Shown one piece after another: positions 34,461 to 46,060 of a DNA stretch of 54,040 nt. Source of the DNA: Tubiluchus corallicola. Lineage: Eukaryota > Priapulida > Priapulimorpha > Priapulimorphida > Tubiluchidae. The notes under the pieces are model-generated. The model did no database searches, had not been told where the DNA came from, and saw only the letters and a list, made by a program, of their open reading frames with translations. A program made the translations under genes and the position numbers. The stretch is from contig JAQGDQ010000656.1 of assembly GCA_030141605.1 (NCBI GenBank), positions 1 to 54,040 on the forward strand, read 5' to 3'. The stretch's first letter is position 1. Every line of letters starts with the position of its first letter.

Positions 34461-35296
34461 TAGAAGCTGGCTCTTAAGTGTATGATGATAATGTTTGACA
34501 ATGGGAATCTTTCTGGAAAATCATGCTTTATATGCCGATCCATATTTTGAATTTCCAATATTGCGAGAGGCTATGCATATGCTACTGCTTTGGACAGGTT
34601 AACAAGTACAAAAAAAGTTAATTAATTACTCATTCCGATTACAGAGCTTATACATAATACAACTGCTTTATTTAAGAAGCCTAACTATTTAAAACTTAAT
34701 TAAATTATGTTGTATATATGAAAGTTTTCTGTTTTATTCACAAAAATTTTAATGCTATGGTTCCTCATGTTTTCGCCAATTTATTTACTAGAAAAAATAC
34801 ACTTTATATGCGTATACAATACTATGCTGCTCAGTGATTGACGTATATCAAAAACAAGAAATGATCTTATGAAACACTTCACTGTTTATCAGGGTGATGT
34901 TTTGTGGAATAACTCTTTACCAGTTAGATCGCTACCAAGCTTTAAAAAATAAAATTATACTACAGGATTTTTATAACGTTTAATGACATTTATTGGGCCA
35001 TGCTTTTTTTACATTATTGGAATGTTTTATTTATGTTCGCAAACTGAATCTTATAAATCTGGGGACTTTGTGACCATAATTAAGTATTTTAATTGTGTGA
35101 TGAAAATAGTGTATCTTTTATGACTAGAAGAGTGTTTTTATCTCAATTTTTTATTATTTACTAACAACATTCATTTTCTTTTTTTAGTTTCATTTTGATT
35201 TACTAATGTAAATTCAGTATTGTATGTATGAATGTTTTTCATGGCAATAAGCTTAAACTAAAAACTCAAAAGTGAGTTTATTGATCGCCTAAGTTT
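34461..35296. other. Intergenic AT-rich sequence
   Basis: No gene or repeat is supported. Confidence 0.45.
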
Positions 35297-35395
35297 GTGT
35301 TTTCTTGTCACTTACTTAGTTACTTACTTGTTAGTTACTTAGTTACTTACTTGTCACTTACTTGGTTACTTACTTGTTAGTTACTTAGGTATGCC
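35297..35395 (+). repeat. TTAC/TTAG tetranucleotide repeat
   Basis: CTTACTTAGTTACTTACTTG units in an approximately 43 bp higher-order duplication. Confidence 0.85.
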
Positions 35396-35744
35396 AGGTT
35401 ATGTTCAAGTAAGAAGGGGTTTTTGGTAAGGGCAGCTAGGTTGTATAAAATTATGTCAAACAGGGCTTACTCTACGACGAGTTTTCTTCAAACTCGTGAA
35501 AAGTCGCCGTTTTCTTTTATTTATGTTTGGTTGGTATTCGGTTAAACAAGTGGCTGCTGTCTTGAAGTGATTTTGGTGATTGGAAACTTGTCTAGCGTTT
35601 TGTCGCTTTTTAGTCGTGTTGTAGGCGCCCCTTCTGTTTTTTGTCATTGTTACAGTTGGTTTACGTTGATGTTCTGTGTGTCTGTGCTTTGCATTATGTG
35701 TTATGTTTGTAGTTGTCACTTTAACATTTAAGGTTAGGCAGATC
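35396..35744. other. Unassigned sequence preceding the 41 bp minisatellite
   Basis: A minus-strand ORF (35456-35746) encodes a 96-residue Thr/Lys/Arg/Asn-rich peptide without recognisable motifs; low-complexity composition makes a gene unlikely. Confidence 0.35.
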
Positions 35745-36822
35745 AATGTGACTGGGTCCCCGCCGGGAGAGTTTGAAGATAGTGAGTTGGGGCTGGGTCC
35801 CCGCTGGGTAGTTTGAAGATAGTGAGTAGGGACTGGGTCCCCGCTGGGAGAGTTTGAAGATAGTGAGTAGGGACTGGGTCCCCGCCGGGAGAGTTTGAAG
35901 ATAGTGAGTAGGGACTGCGTCCCCGCCGGGAGAGTTTGAAGATAGTGAGTAGGGACTGGGTCCCCGCTGGGAGAGTTTGAAGATAGTGAGTAGAGACCGG
36001 GTCCCCGCCGGGAGAGTTTGAAGGTAGTGAGTAGGGACCGGGTCCCCGTCGGGAGAGTTTGAAGATAGTGAGTAGGGACTGGGTCCTCGCCGGGAGAGTT
36101 TGAAGATAGTGAGTAGGGACCGGGTCCCCGCCGGGAGAGTTTGAAGATAGTGAGTTGGGGCTGGGTCCCCGCTGGGTAGTTTGAAGATAGTGAGTAGGGA
36201 CTGGGTCCCCGCTGGGAGAGTTTGAAGATAGTGAGTAGGGACTGGGTCCCCGCCGGGAGAGTTTGAAGATAGTGAGTAGGGACTGCGTCCCCGCCGGGAG
36301 AGTTTGAAGATAGTGAGTAGGGACTGGGTCCCCGCTGGGAGAGTTTGAAGATAGTGAGTAGAGACCGGGTCCCCGCCGGGAGAGTTTGAAGGTAGTGAGT
36401 AGGGACTGGGTCCCCGTCGGGAGAGTTTGAAGATAGTGAGTAGGGACTGGGTCCCCGCCGGGAGAGTTTGAAGATAGTGAGTAGGGACCGGGTCCCCGCC
36501 GGGAGAGTTTGAAGATAGTGAGTAGGGACCGGGTCCCCGCCGGAAGAGTTTGAAGGTAGTGAGTAGGGACCGGGTCCCCGCCGGGAGAGTTTGAAGATAG
36601 TGAGTAGAGACCGGGTCCCCGCCGGGAGAGTTTGAAGGTAGTGAGTAGGGACTGGGTCCCCGCCGGGCGAGTTTGAAGATAGTGAGTAGGGACCGGGTCC
36701 CCGCCGGGAAAGTTTGAAGATAGTGATTAGGGACCGGGTCCCCGCCGGGCGAGTTTGAAGATAGTGAGTAGGGACTGGGTCCCCGCAGGGAGAGTTTGAA
36801 GATAGTGAGTAGGGACCGAAAT
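35745..36822. repeat. 41 bp GC-rich minisatellite, about 26 units
   Basis: The unit reads GGGTCCCCGCCGGGAGAGTT then TGAAGATAGTGAGTAGGGAC and one base; the period is 41 bp. A shorter marker unit (GGGGCTGGG with CGCTGGGTAG) occurs near 35786 and again near 36154, 368 bp apart, and the intervening variant order is repeated. This shows a higher-order duplication of nine units. Because 41 is not a multiple of three and stops are absent, one minus-strand frame stays open for 374 codons with a 41-residue period. The sequence is far more GC-rich than its surroundings. Confidence 0.97.
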
Positions 36823-37849
36823 CTGAATCTTTCCCGGTGACTCACCTGATGAAACTTTTCCTTTGGTGGTAATTTTGTACGTGTGTGTGTCGTTGTAGAT
36901 TGTGTGATTTGCAGTTGTTTGTGTTTTTTTTTGTTCTTGTGTTTGATGTCATTTGAGTTTGATTAGTGTACTGTACAATGTATACATATTTGTAGTTGTT
37001 TGTGTTTTTTGTTATAAGTGTGTGATGTCATTTGAGTTTAATTTCATAAAGTGAGGCAAACTTCGTGTAACCTTGGCTCCAAGAGAGCAAAACAAACATG
37101 GCTGCTGCACCACTAGAGCAGTTTAAATTACATGTTAACAACCTGACTAATCCTGTATGAATTTAATTAAAAGTCACTTTGATGCCATTCGTAAACTACA
37201 ATGTAAAAAAATCCTTATCAAATATCAAACGTAAGGTAAGCCGAAAGCGCGCAATCTTTTATTCTAATGAACCCAATATCGCACCTGTGCATCTGCAATC
37301 AAAGTGATTTTGAACACGCGAGAAGGATATTTTTGAAGATCGTGTGATCTTTGTTTTGCAACTATTAACTCCGTCGGTTTTTCGATTTCATTAGCAAGAG
37401 ATCGCTTTGTTTTGATAAGGGTTGAAAATGTCCTTTGAACGTTATTGACATTCAGTTGGTGCGCTTCCCTGCTGCGCTTTTGTTTTCCTGCCTGTTAAAA
37501 TTAATTTCGAGTTCATTGCATTTAATGCGTATTTCGCTTATATTTGTTCTTTAAAAGGTGGAATTTAAAATGAGAGGATATCGTTTTCTTAGTGTTTGCA
37601 CCACAGTAAGATGGTGCACCAAGTCAAGCTACTAGGCGTGACTAGAAAGACACACATGTGGGCCTGGCCGAAGATGTTTAACCACGTGCCAGGTTCTTGC
37701 CCACTCAGAAGTTCCAGCAGTGACGTCATGTATATCATTACCTTCACCGGCCTATACAAAAGTTTAAAAATACGCTCAAAGAATGTTTGATGGTGATGTA
37801 AGCGCGTGAAACGACATTACTTTTTATAAGCCCAACCGTTGTGCACGTA
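36823..37849. other. Intergenic sequence with a local ~80 bp duplication
   Basis: GTAGTTGTTTGTGTTTT and TGATGTCATTTGAGTTT occur as a pair near 36910-36965 and again near 36990-37045. No gene is supported. Confidence 0.5.
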
Positions 37850-38465
37850 TTAAAGGAAGACAGAATGATGTTTCACATACTACCCCATTTTCAGGTCCGA
37901 TAAAAAGTATACATTTTAATGTTGCAAATGCGTTGCTGATAATTAAATAATAGATTAAAAACTGAACTAACGGCGTGCAAGTCCAACTATGGATGGCATC
38001 ACAAACTAACATAATTTTCAACAGCAAAAATATTCCACGAGCGTGTTGCACGTGTTTGCGAAAGCGAAATTTGAAGTACAGTACTACTGTAAGATATTCA
38101 GTGTGTTGTACTAAAACTAGGCGTGTTTTAAGATAAAAATTCAAATTTGTAATTTAGCGCTGTGCTCATTCATGAGCTGTCGAACGTACGTAGTTCGTCA
38201 GAAACTGACACACCTGAGCTGATAGGTACAGCACCTGTTTTTGTATAATGCGTTTCCGAAATGCAGGCGCTAGTGCCCATCTAACTAGCAAATGGCGAAA
38301 TGCATGTAACAGCGAAGAACTAGTGACGCGAAATTATGTTTGTGTGGTAATAATTCTTTCACGTAAGTCATTTTTGAAAAAAACAGAATGTTTCCTTTCA
38401 ATATTTTAAAGAGTAGATTGTTTTGACTTACAGTTTAAGATTGACTCCGGTTTTACTTTAAGCTT
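37850..38465 (-). repeat. Dispersed repeat family B, copy 3
   Basis: Reverse complement of 6236-6735. It shares CGTTTCCGAAATGCAGGCGC, GTTTGCGAAAGCGAAATTTG and CTTACAGTTTAAGATTGACT blocks. This is the longest copy, but its terminal motif is not apparent. Confidence 0.7.
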
Positions 38466-38876
38466 TTTAAGTTGAATGTAGCATGGTGCTGTCATATTGG
38501 CAACGAAAACAATTTACACTGCCTTTAAAGGAGTTTGAACAAAAATGCTGGCTTTTAACGAATTATTGCATCGAATTTTTTAAACTTTTCTACAGCTTCA
38601 CTTACAGTACGCACACAGCTTCACACACAACTCTCATAATTGGTTTTGGCTGCATTCCTAAAGACTCAGATATGCATTTATAATTAATAATAGGTACTAA
38701 ATGCTCGACTAAAATCTTTTCTCAAAAAAATCAAATTATGAGAGTAGGTTCAGCTACTGTTTAACGTGTGTCACAGTGCTTATGTTACAATGCTGATCTT
38801 TGCGCCTTATATTTGCATGCGTTACAAACTTTAAAAGTTTACCTAACATTTAAATTATTCTTTTACACCAAACAAC
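38466..38876. other. Intergenic sequence, nothing recognised
   Basis: No supported gene. The ORF at 38483-38683 has no family features. Confidence 0.4.
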
Positions 38877-38880
38877 AATT

Positions 38881-38935
<55 letters not shown>
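38877..38935 (+). repeat. (AAC)n microsatellite
   Basis: About 18 copies of ACA/CAA immediately precede the pentanucleotide array. Confidence 0.97.
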
Positions 38936-38936
<1 letters not shown>

Positions 38937-39275
38937 CTAATCTGATCTGATCTGATCTGATCTGATCTGATCTGATCTGATCTGATCTGATCTGATCTGA
39001 TCTGATCTGATCTGACCTGACCTGACCTGACCTGACCTGACCTGACCTGACCTGACCTGACCTAACCTGACCTGACCTAACCTAACCTAACCTAACCTAA
39101 TCTAACCTAAGATAGATTAACCTAACCTAATCTAATCTAATCTAATCTAATCTAATCTAATCTAATCTAATCTAATCTAATCTAATCTAATCCAACCCAA
39201 CCCAACCCAACCAATCTAATCTAACCTAACCTAACCTAACCTGACTTAATCTAATCTAATCTAATCTAAAAATTA
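38936..39275 (+). repeat. Block-structured pentanucleotide array, left arm
   Basis: Uninterrupted 5 bp periodicity changes its unit in blocks: TCTGA, CCTGA, CCTAA, TCTAA, CCCAA, then CCTAA and TCTAA again. CCTAA/TTAGG is the widespread arthropod telomere unit, here interstitial. Read as reverse complement, the right end (TTAGATTAAGTCAGG followed by TTAGG repeats) matches the start of the array at 40725, so this is one arm of an inverted duplication. Confidence 0.95.
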
Positions 39276-39290
39276 AATAGATAATGTTAA

Positions 39291-39440
39291 AGCACAAGAA
39301 AACCCTTCATAAACATAAAGCTTAAAAATTCGTCTTGAAATTTTATATCACTTACGTACTGTCCTTTTACACACAGGACTTCAATCGGCAGTAACGCTGT
39401 ATAATTTAAACCCGTGATGACCAATAGACGCTGCCCTTTT
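39291..39440 (-). mobile_element. TTAA-flanked transposon family, copy 2 (truncated)
   Basis: Begins AGCACAAGAAAACCCTTCAT after TTAA (39287-39290). It is the reverse complement of 40560-40702 and is cut off near 39440, just before a CAA microsatellite. Confidence 0.8.
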
Positions 39441-39456
39441 GACGATTTTGAAAAAC

Positions 39457-39459
39457 AAT

Positions 39460-39490
<31 letters not shown>

Positions 39491-39652
39491 CAACAACAAC
39501 AACAACAACAACAATCAACAACAACAATCAACAGCAACAACAAAAACAACAACAATCAACAGCAACAATAATAATAATAACAACAAAACAACACAACAGC
39601 AACAACAACAACAACAACAGTGTTGCCACTACTACTACTACTACTACATCTG
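39457..39652 (+). repeat. CAA-rich microsatellite with ACT tail
   Basis: CAACAACAATCAACAACAAC-type tract with AAT and AAAC interruptions, ending in a short CTA run. The Gln/Asn/Thr strings in the ORFs are by-products. Confidence 0.95.
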
Positions 39653-40041
39653 CTTCATAAATCTGAAATGATTTTACGTCTACATTTTCCAAAGCAGAAA
39701 GCACTTCTTATTCTCAACAAATATTCCGCAGCGTAATGTCAAGTTTCTGTAACCTTTGCTTGTAAAATGAAATTACTCTTGCAGCTTTTACTTCAACCAA
39801 TGTAGAAATGGTATTAAGAATTCCAGTAATGTGATTGGGTTTCTAAATGATGAAAAAGTGTAACGTGATTTTGAATTGGCCTGTAAATTATGAAACGCAA
39901 TCACATAATTATTGTTTTTTATGAAAAGTGGTTCACATCTCTACACATTTAGAGTCCTCATCTGAGAAGAGAAGGACTCTGTGAGTAATATACTTCATCC
40001 TTCTCTTCGTTTTTCTCTCTCACAATATTAGGGTTATTTAA
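39653..40041. other. Unique spacer of the inverted duplication
   Basis: No gene or repeat recognised. Ends at the TTAA of the next element. Confidence 0.4.
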
Positions 40042-40702
40042 AGGACAAGAAAAGAGGTGCTTGAAGTAGGTTTCAGCAAAATCGTCTTAAAATATATATA
40101 TATTACTTTATAGCAATTTTATGCATGTATCATACTCGCTTTAAAAGGAATTTTTGTTCGTTTTTATTTTAAATCTCCCGCGACACTGTTCCGACGACGC
40201 CATTACATGACGTCACTATGCAAACATAAATCAGAGGAGGAAAAGGAAATGTTAAATTATGTCCCAAAAAAACTTTCCTTTCAAGTCTATATTACTTAGC
40301 TTTTCGCTTACCTGCTGGAAAGACCTATGTAATTAGAAAAGAATATTTTTAATTATTTAAAATGTTTTCACCAATTGGTAAAATGTCGTTGACTCACCCT
40401 GCAGGGTGCACCGCTCACTAACCAAAAAACGTATTTTTAATCTTATTGGCAAGATACAGTAATTTAAATTTTACGCAGTTAGTGACGTGTACGTTACGAA
40501 TGCTCTAATTATTTTTTCGTAGTTTACACAATGAGTTTACATCTAAACTTGTTTTATCGTCAAAATCGCAGCGTCTATTAGTCATCACGGGAGTTTAAAT
40601 TACTGCCGATGAAGTCCTGTATGTAAAAAGACTATACGTAAGTGATATAAATTTTCAAGACGAATTTTTAAGCTTTATGTTTCTGAAGGGTTTTCTTGTG
40701 CT
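40042..40702 (+). mobile_element. TTAA-flanked transposon family, best copy (661 bp)
   Basis: TTAA flanks both ends (40038-40041 and 40703-40706). Terminal inverted repeats AGGACAAGAAAA and TTTTCTTGTGCT match at 11 of 12 positions. No transposase is encoded. TTAA target duplication is typical of piggyBac-type elements, although the usual CCC/CCY start is missing, so the superfamily is tentative. Relatives lie at 12633-13083, 39291-39440 and 52366-53007. An inner palindromic word CACCCTGCAGGGTG (near 40397) is shared, in altered form, with the 52 kb copy. Confidence 0.8.
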
Positions 40703-40724
40703 TTAACATCTAATTAATTTTTAG

Positions 40725-41520
40725 ATTAGGTTAGATTAAGTCAGGTTAGGTTAGGTTAGGTTAGGTTGGTTTGGTTGGATTAGATTAGATTGGATTGGAT
40801 TGGATTGGATTGGATTGGATTGGATTGGATTGGATTGGATTAGCTTAGCTTAGCTTAGCTTAGCTTAGCTTAGCTTAGCTTAGCTTAGATTAGATTAGAT
40901 TAGATTAGATTAGATTAGATTAGATTAGATTAGATTAGATTAGATTAGATTAGATTAGATTAGATTAGATTAGATTAGATTAGATTAGATTAGATTAGAT
41001 TAGATTAGATTAGATTAGATTAGATTAGATTAGATTAGATTAGATTAGATTAGATTAGATTAGATTAGATTAGATTAGATTAGATTAGATTAGATTAGAT
41101 TAGATTAGATTAGATTAGATTAGATTAGATTAGATTAGATTAGATTAGATTAGATTAGATAGATTAGATTAGATATTAGATTAGATTGATTAGATTAGAT
41201 TAGATTAGATTAGATTAGATTAGATTAGATTAGATTAGATTAGATTAGATTAGATTAGATTAGATTAGATTAGATTAGATTAGATTAGATTAGATTAGAT
41301 TAGATTAGATTAGATTAGATTAGATTAGATTAGATTAGATTAGATTAGATTAGATTAGATTAGATTCGATTAGATTAGATTCGATCGGATCGGATCGGAT
41401 CAGATCAGATCAGATCAGGCCAGACCAGACCAGACCAGACCAGACCAGACCAGACCAGACCAGACCAGACCAGACCAGACCAGACCAGACCAGACCAGGC
41501 TAGACTAGATTAGATAAGAT
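40725..41520 (+). repeat. Block-structured pentanucleotide array, right arm
   Basis: Starts TTAGATTAGG, then a TTAAGTCAGG marker, TTAGG, TTGGA, TTAGC, about 100 copies of TTAGA (a few phase slips near 41160-41190), then GATCG, GATCA and GACCA blocks ending near 41505. All blocks stay in one 5 bp register. The inner end mirrors the left array at 38936-39275. Confidence 0.95.
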
Positions 41521-41631
41521 ATATTCAATCCAAATATACAATTGTACATTTACAATAAAGTCTTGCAAAAAATACGATTAGCTAATGTTTTAGGAAGGGA
41601 GAAAGCAAAGAGAGACGGTGGCCCACATTAA

Positions 41632-41950
41632 TTAGTTATTTCTATTAAATTTACAAAAAGAATTAAAATCAAATGTAAGTAGTTTAAATGAAAAAGAACG
41701 TAAGTTGTTAGCATTAATAATCTCCGACAGTAAACTGTTCCACATATCGATCACACTGTTTGCAAAAGAGTATTTAAAAACATCAATACAACAATAATTT
41801 TTGTACAACCTATAACCATGGCCCTTAATGCGAGACTAGGCGTGTAGGTAAAAAAATTCGTTAAAACCTACATCTATAAGTCCACGGCAAATTTTGTACA
41901 CCATTTTCATATCAAAAATAAAACGTCTTTAGTTTCAAATGATCCAGCCT
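41632..41950 (-). pseudogene. LINE ORF2 C-terminus (CR1/Daphne-like)
   Basis: The minus strand reads MKMVYKICRGLIDVGFNEFF, then SRIKGHGYRLYKN, then FKYSFANSVIDMWNSLL, then NNLRSFSFKLL, ending at a stop at 41632-41634. Order and motifs (MxxxYKI, RxxxxRLY, YSFANRVIxxWNSLP, LxSFK) are those of the tail of CR1/Rex-type reverse transcriptase proteins. One in-frame TAG follows YLHA and a frame change occurs upstream of MKMVYK. Truncated at the 5' side. Confidence 0.8.
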
Positions 41951-43374
41951 ACTAAAATAGTTAACAACGTTAGCCCACATTTCGCATATATGAACCGTTT
42001 AGTAACACATCTTTGTAAATCTATTTATATTACTATAACTGTGTATTTTGTATTTTATATGTTTCATGAAATGTAAAATAAATTATGCTTACTTTTCGTC
42101 TACTTAAACATTAGGCCATAGTTAAGCCAGACAGCTTATTCAAACTGAAATGATTTACTCAAACCTTTGTCTCAGCTAGATGGTTTTTATCATTTTCTGG
42201 CAGTGTATAATGACTAAATAGACGTATGCTGCTTTATTTAAAGCAGCAGGAGACGAGAGAAGAAGAAAGGAGATTAACGAAAGTACCAGTAACAGCAATA
42301 ATTAAAAATTAGAATAGCATTTAAAATTCAACATGGCTGCCTTCAATATGGCTGCCTAAATGGCTACTGTGGCTACTTAAAAATCAAGTTTGTCTGCTAC
42401 TGTATTGCTTGCTTCATGGAATAATTCTGGTGTGGTCACTCTGCAATATGAAGAAGTCTAGTGTTACTCTCGCAGGTTGTGTGTACTATATACAACCTGC
42501 AAGTTAACCAAACTAAAGTGGAACTCGTGTCAGCGCAGATAAACAAATACAACAAGTAATCGGCCAAATGTGCCAATGAATTAAATCAAAACATTACTAT
42601 GGTGAGTTATTGTGGAAAGTAATCGTTTATTGTCAAATGTCTACACTACAATGTCTGCTTCTGCAACGCATCCAACCTATTAAAAGCCGCCAGATGGCGT
42701 ATGGATCAGAACAAATGCTCATTAGCAAACCATGAAATGTCTTTATCTCGCTCCAATGGATTCTGCAGAAGCTTGTGGACACGGACAAAATATTGTTACG
42801 ACAGCGAAAAGCCATTTATTTTCACCTCACCCCCCCCCTCGCCACGCCCACATGGCGATGGTTCGATCCATTACGAAGCCATTGCATATCAGAAATAGAA
42901 CGACTGATATGAAGTGCCCTAAGCAGGTACATGGACAGGCGTCTTTTACCATCACAGGACCTGTTCCGCAAACACGCACCAGCATCAAGCACGCAGGAAA
43001 AGTTTACTGGGGTGTTCTTTCTACAAATTTCTCTGTTTTTATGCAGCTGATATACAATACACACCAATGGAAAGTTTTTATCATTCTAGCACTGAACCCG
43101 GAACCCTGAACTCTGCCATTTGGCATCGCGAAAAAAACCGACTAGGCGAACGACTAATCAGACCCCCCCCCCACTGACAGAGAATACCCCGCATCGTTTC
43201 AATATGTACTGTAACATTAACTTTGAACAGTGAGTAAGAGAACTACGATCAGATAATAGACTATGTATCTTACAACACAAACAAGATAACGTCTTTCATA
43301 TGGGGAAGCGAATGTTACCAGAAAAGTAAATACCAGCACCCACGCGTAGAGAGATAACGTATCTATTTGTTTAA
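41951..43374. other. Intergenic sequence, nothing firmly recognised
   Basis: ORFs at 42732-43109 (+) and 42822-43067 (-) overlap on opposite strands around a C-rich tract. Neither shows family features, and the region resembles a degraded insertion. Confidence 0.35.
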
Positions 43375-43706
43375 CGTTTCAGCATTCATACTGATGCCAT
43401 AAACATAAAAACACTTTTTATTGATAACAGTAGTGTTTCAAAGTTATTGATAGTGTTTCAAACAATGCTCCTATGATCAAGGCATTCGTATAAACTGCAA
43501 CCTTAGTGACATTGATAAGGACAAAAACATAATTTTTAGTAAAACAATGCTGTTATCAGTAAAACCATGCTCCAGGGCAGACTTTACCACTAAGCAAACT
43601 AGGCCGTTGCCAACGGCACCAAATTCTAGAAGGAATTCTTTAATTTTTAAATTTAGCATAAAAATGTTTTTTTATGATTATGGCATCAGTATGAATGCTG
43701 AAACGT
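43375..43706. mobile_element. Short TIR element family E with ~30 bp perfect ends
   Basis: Positions 43375-43404 (starting AACGTTTCAGCATTCATACT) are the exact reverse complement of 43677-43706. TA at the junctions allows a TA target duplication, as in mariner-like MITEs, but this is not proven. The interior holds sequence (CTGTTATCAGTAAAACCATG) that is tandemly amplified at 46060-46960. A hAT-like terminus (CAGGGCAGACTTTACCACTA) begins inside it near 43573, so this is a composite of two families. Confidence 0.75.
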
Positions 43707-44684
43707 TATAACATGGTGTACAGGTTTAGGGGGTGAGCCCAAGGTGCCTGCACCCCTTCATAGTAGCAGTAAGTATTTACGCCAAATAAATATTTTCTCT
43801 GGATTAAAAGCTTTAGAACGTTTAGTGGTAGCCTTTAATGACTTATATCGAGTAAAAAGGTCTGCATCTGCATTAATGATTTTAGTGTAAAAAACTTGTG
43901 CCCTTTAAGTAATAATTGTAGTTTTTGGCAAAGATATCGCTCTGTGCAACAAAGGTGCAATCGGTTCGGCGGCATAATGAAACAAATGTGAATCGACTGA
44001 GCTGCAGCTTACAGAAGACGACGTATATTGCAGGTACTCTCTTAACTGTCCTCAAAGCGAGCAGCCATCGTCTGATTTCAGCCTCAAAATATAGTTATTA
44101 TAATATAACGTGATAATGGCTTTCATAAGTGAAGAAAAATTTTATACTGAGTATGGAATTAGCGAGGAGTCAAAAAATAGTTAGTCGTGTAATCCTATTC
44201 TTATTTAAAAGAGAGACATAACCCTCAGTTTTTCATCTCTGAGTGCTTACATCTATAATGTCACATGTTTTCTGTTTAACATAATTTTTTAATCTTATCA
44301 GAACTTCAGTTGCAGATAGTACGGTGTGCATTACGTCACGTATTGTACATTTATGACAGTCGAACAGTGAATTACCTATGAAAATACAGTTGTTGTATAT
44401 GACCTGTTTAAATTAAAATGATCACAAAAAATAATCATATCTATTTTTGGCATTGTGTTAATTTTTTATCCTATTTCCACACGTCTGCCTAATCAATTCA
44501 TATACTTAATTATTTACATGATTCCCACATTCATAGATTTTAGCAGTGCTAGAATAAATTCTAGTAGTGGCTTTATTAAAATTTAGTACCTGCAAAAATC
44601 ACATAGCACAGGGGTTCTACTTTTCAAAACACATAAAAGTTATGTATATCATATATCCCTTTTTCTAAAGCCTGTATCCGCCCC
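43707..44684. other. Intergenic sequence, nothing recognised
   Basis: No gene or repeat boundary is supported. Confidence 0.4.
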
Positions 44685-46060
44685 TGGTGTATGTGCACTT
44701 ACTTAAGTGCCCAACACTTAAATTAAATGAAACGAACTGCTTGCTTTATTTACCTTATGCATCATCTTATGCCCGTTACCTCTATTGTGGACATTTGGCA
44801 GGCAGAATGATTCTGAAACAAAAGAACTCCGCCCTCAAGACAGGTAAGCACATTAGTAATCGAGCAAAAACTAGGCACTGCAATGTCGGGGGCTTGTCAG
44901 CACCATTTCTGTTCAAAATGTATGATCATCGACGATTGTAAGTGTCTTCCCCCAGCAGAACACTTTGGACTTTTACATCATCTGGTTTCCTAAGATGACG
45001 TCATTTCATTCAAACATCTAATACAAACTTTATTTATTTTAAGTGAATTGACATACAGTAATGTTACTGATCGGAGTTTTTTACTTTGCAACAGATACAT
45101 TTTAGTTGAGAACAGATATATATAACTGGTTATCAAGAATATAGTTACATAGGTAGTTAGTTCAAACATCTCACACGAGTTATTCTGTTTTTGTTCGCAG
45201 CTTCTATCATATGAATGCAGCGCAGCAGAGCTACGTAAATCCCTGTAGTAATGATCTCTCTGTTAATGCAAAAATTTCTCTTGCACTAGTATTTATCTAG
45301 GGCAGATAAAACTATAAGATTCGAAGTCTTTAGGAGCGTGAGCCTTCGAGGGTACCACTAATTTCACCACCATTTTTCATTTTGCAGCGCCGCCACTGGC
45401 GAAGCCATTTAATCCCTCTGCCCCAGTTCTGCTGCCAAAGAAAGTTTTCAACAGACGTAGGACAGAGAAAGGTTTCCCTGTTGTGCTTGTCAACACTGCA
45501 GGGAATGACAACACCAATTGTGAGCAGTGAATATAATATAAGAAACTGTTTGTCACATGCTTTCAGACGCTCTCGTGAAAGAAGCATATAAATAGTATTA
45601 TGGCAAATGAACCTTCGGGAGAGGAAATACGGGAAAGGAAAGGTAAAGAAGCACGAGGATATTGAACAGTAAACACAATATAGTTGTAAAGATGATGAAG
45701 CTAGTGAAATAGATGCAACGTGAAAAAGAGGGCTTAGGGTTTCAAAATTTCCTGATGAAAAGGCTAAGAGAAAATCTAGCCAAAATGGCTGAAAAAAATG
45801 GCGGAAATTTCGTTGCTTCTGAAGACCCAGGACGAATAATGGTGTCGATTTCGATTTCAATTATCAAAAACTCTAGATATGTAATAAATTGCACTTAATT
45901 AGTACATTATAATACATGTATATGCCTAACACGTAGGCACAATTACACATTATTATAATATTATGCAAAAAAATGATATTTCGTTTGTTGTGGGAACCGT
46001 AGGGAAGGTGTTGACCTTAAAGGAGAAGCCGCTAGAAGCATTTTTGCCTAGGGCGTCAAA
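44685..46060. mobile_element. hAT-like element family D, copy 2 (interrupted)
   Basis: Blocks homologous to 29760-29830, 29945-30000 and 30090-30185 appear in the same order near 44690-44760, 45290-45340 and 45885-45965. A GCCTAGGGCGTCAAA word near 46047 may be the other end. The middle is split by sequence of a different family at 45385-45600. Boundaries are approximate. Confidence 0.5.
45385..45600 (+). mobile_element. Fragment of the 49.6-50.8 kb hAT family
   Basis: GAAGCCATTTAATCCCTC through GCATATAAATAGTAT matches 50414-50620 almost base for base (shared core TTTTCAACAGACGTAGGACA). The left boundary carries GCAGCGCCGCCACTGGCG, a rearranged version of the nested junction at 50375-50418. 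Confidence 0.8.

Noticed and set aside
35721-36845. 374-residue minus-strand ORF with a 41-residue repeat
   Set aside because: The period is set by a 41 bp minisatellite with no stops; there is no start context, splice support or flanking coding sequence.
36841-36880. GTGAGT-type donor on the minus strand as the end of the missing GPCR exon
   Set aside because: Phase would fit, but the preceding residues are polar and cannot form the first half of TM1.
42732-43109. 125-residue plus-strand ORF and its 81-residue antisense counterpart
   Set aside because: They overlap on opposite strands around a C-homopolymer, show no motif, and codon content looks random.
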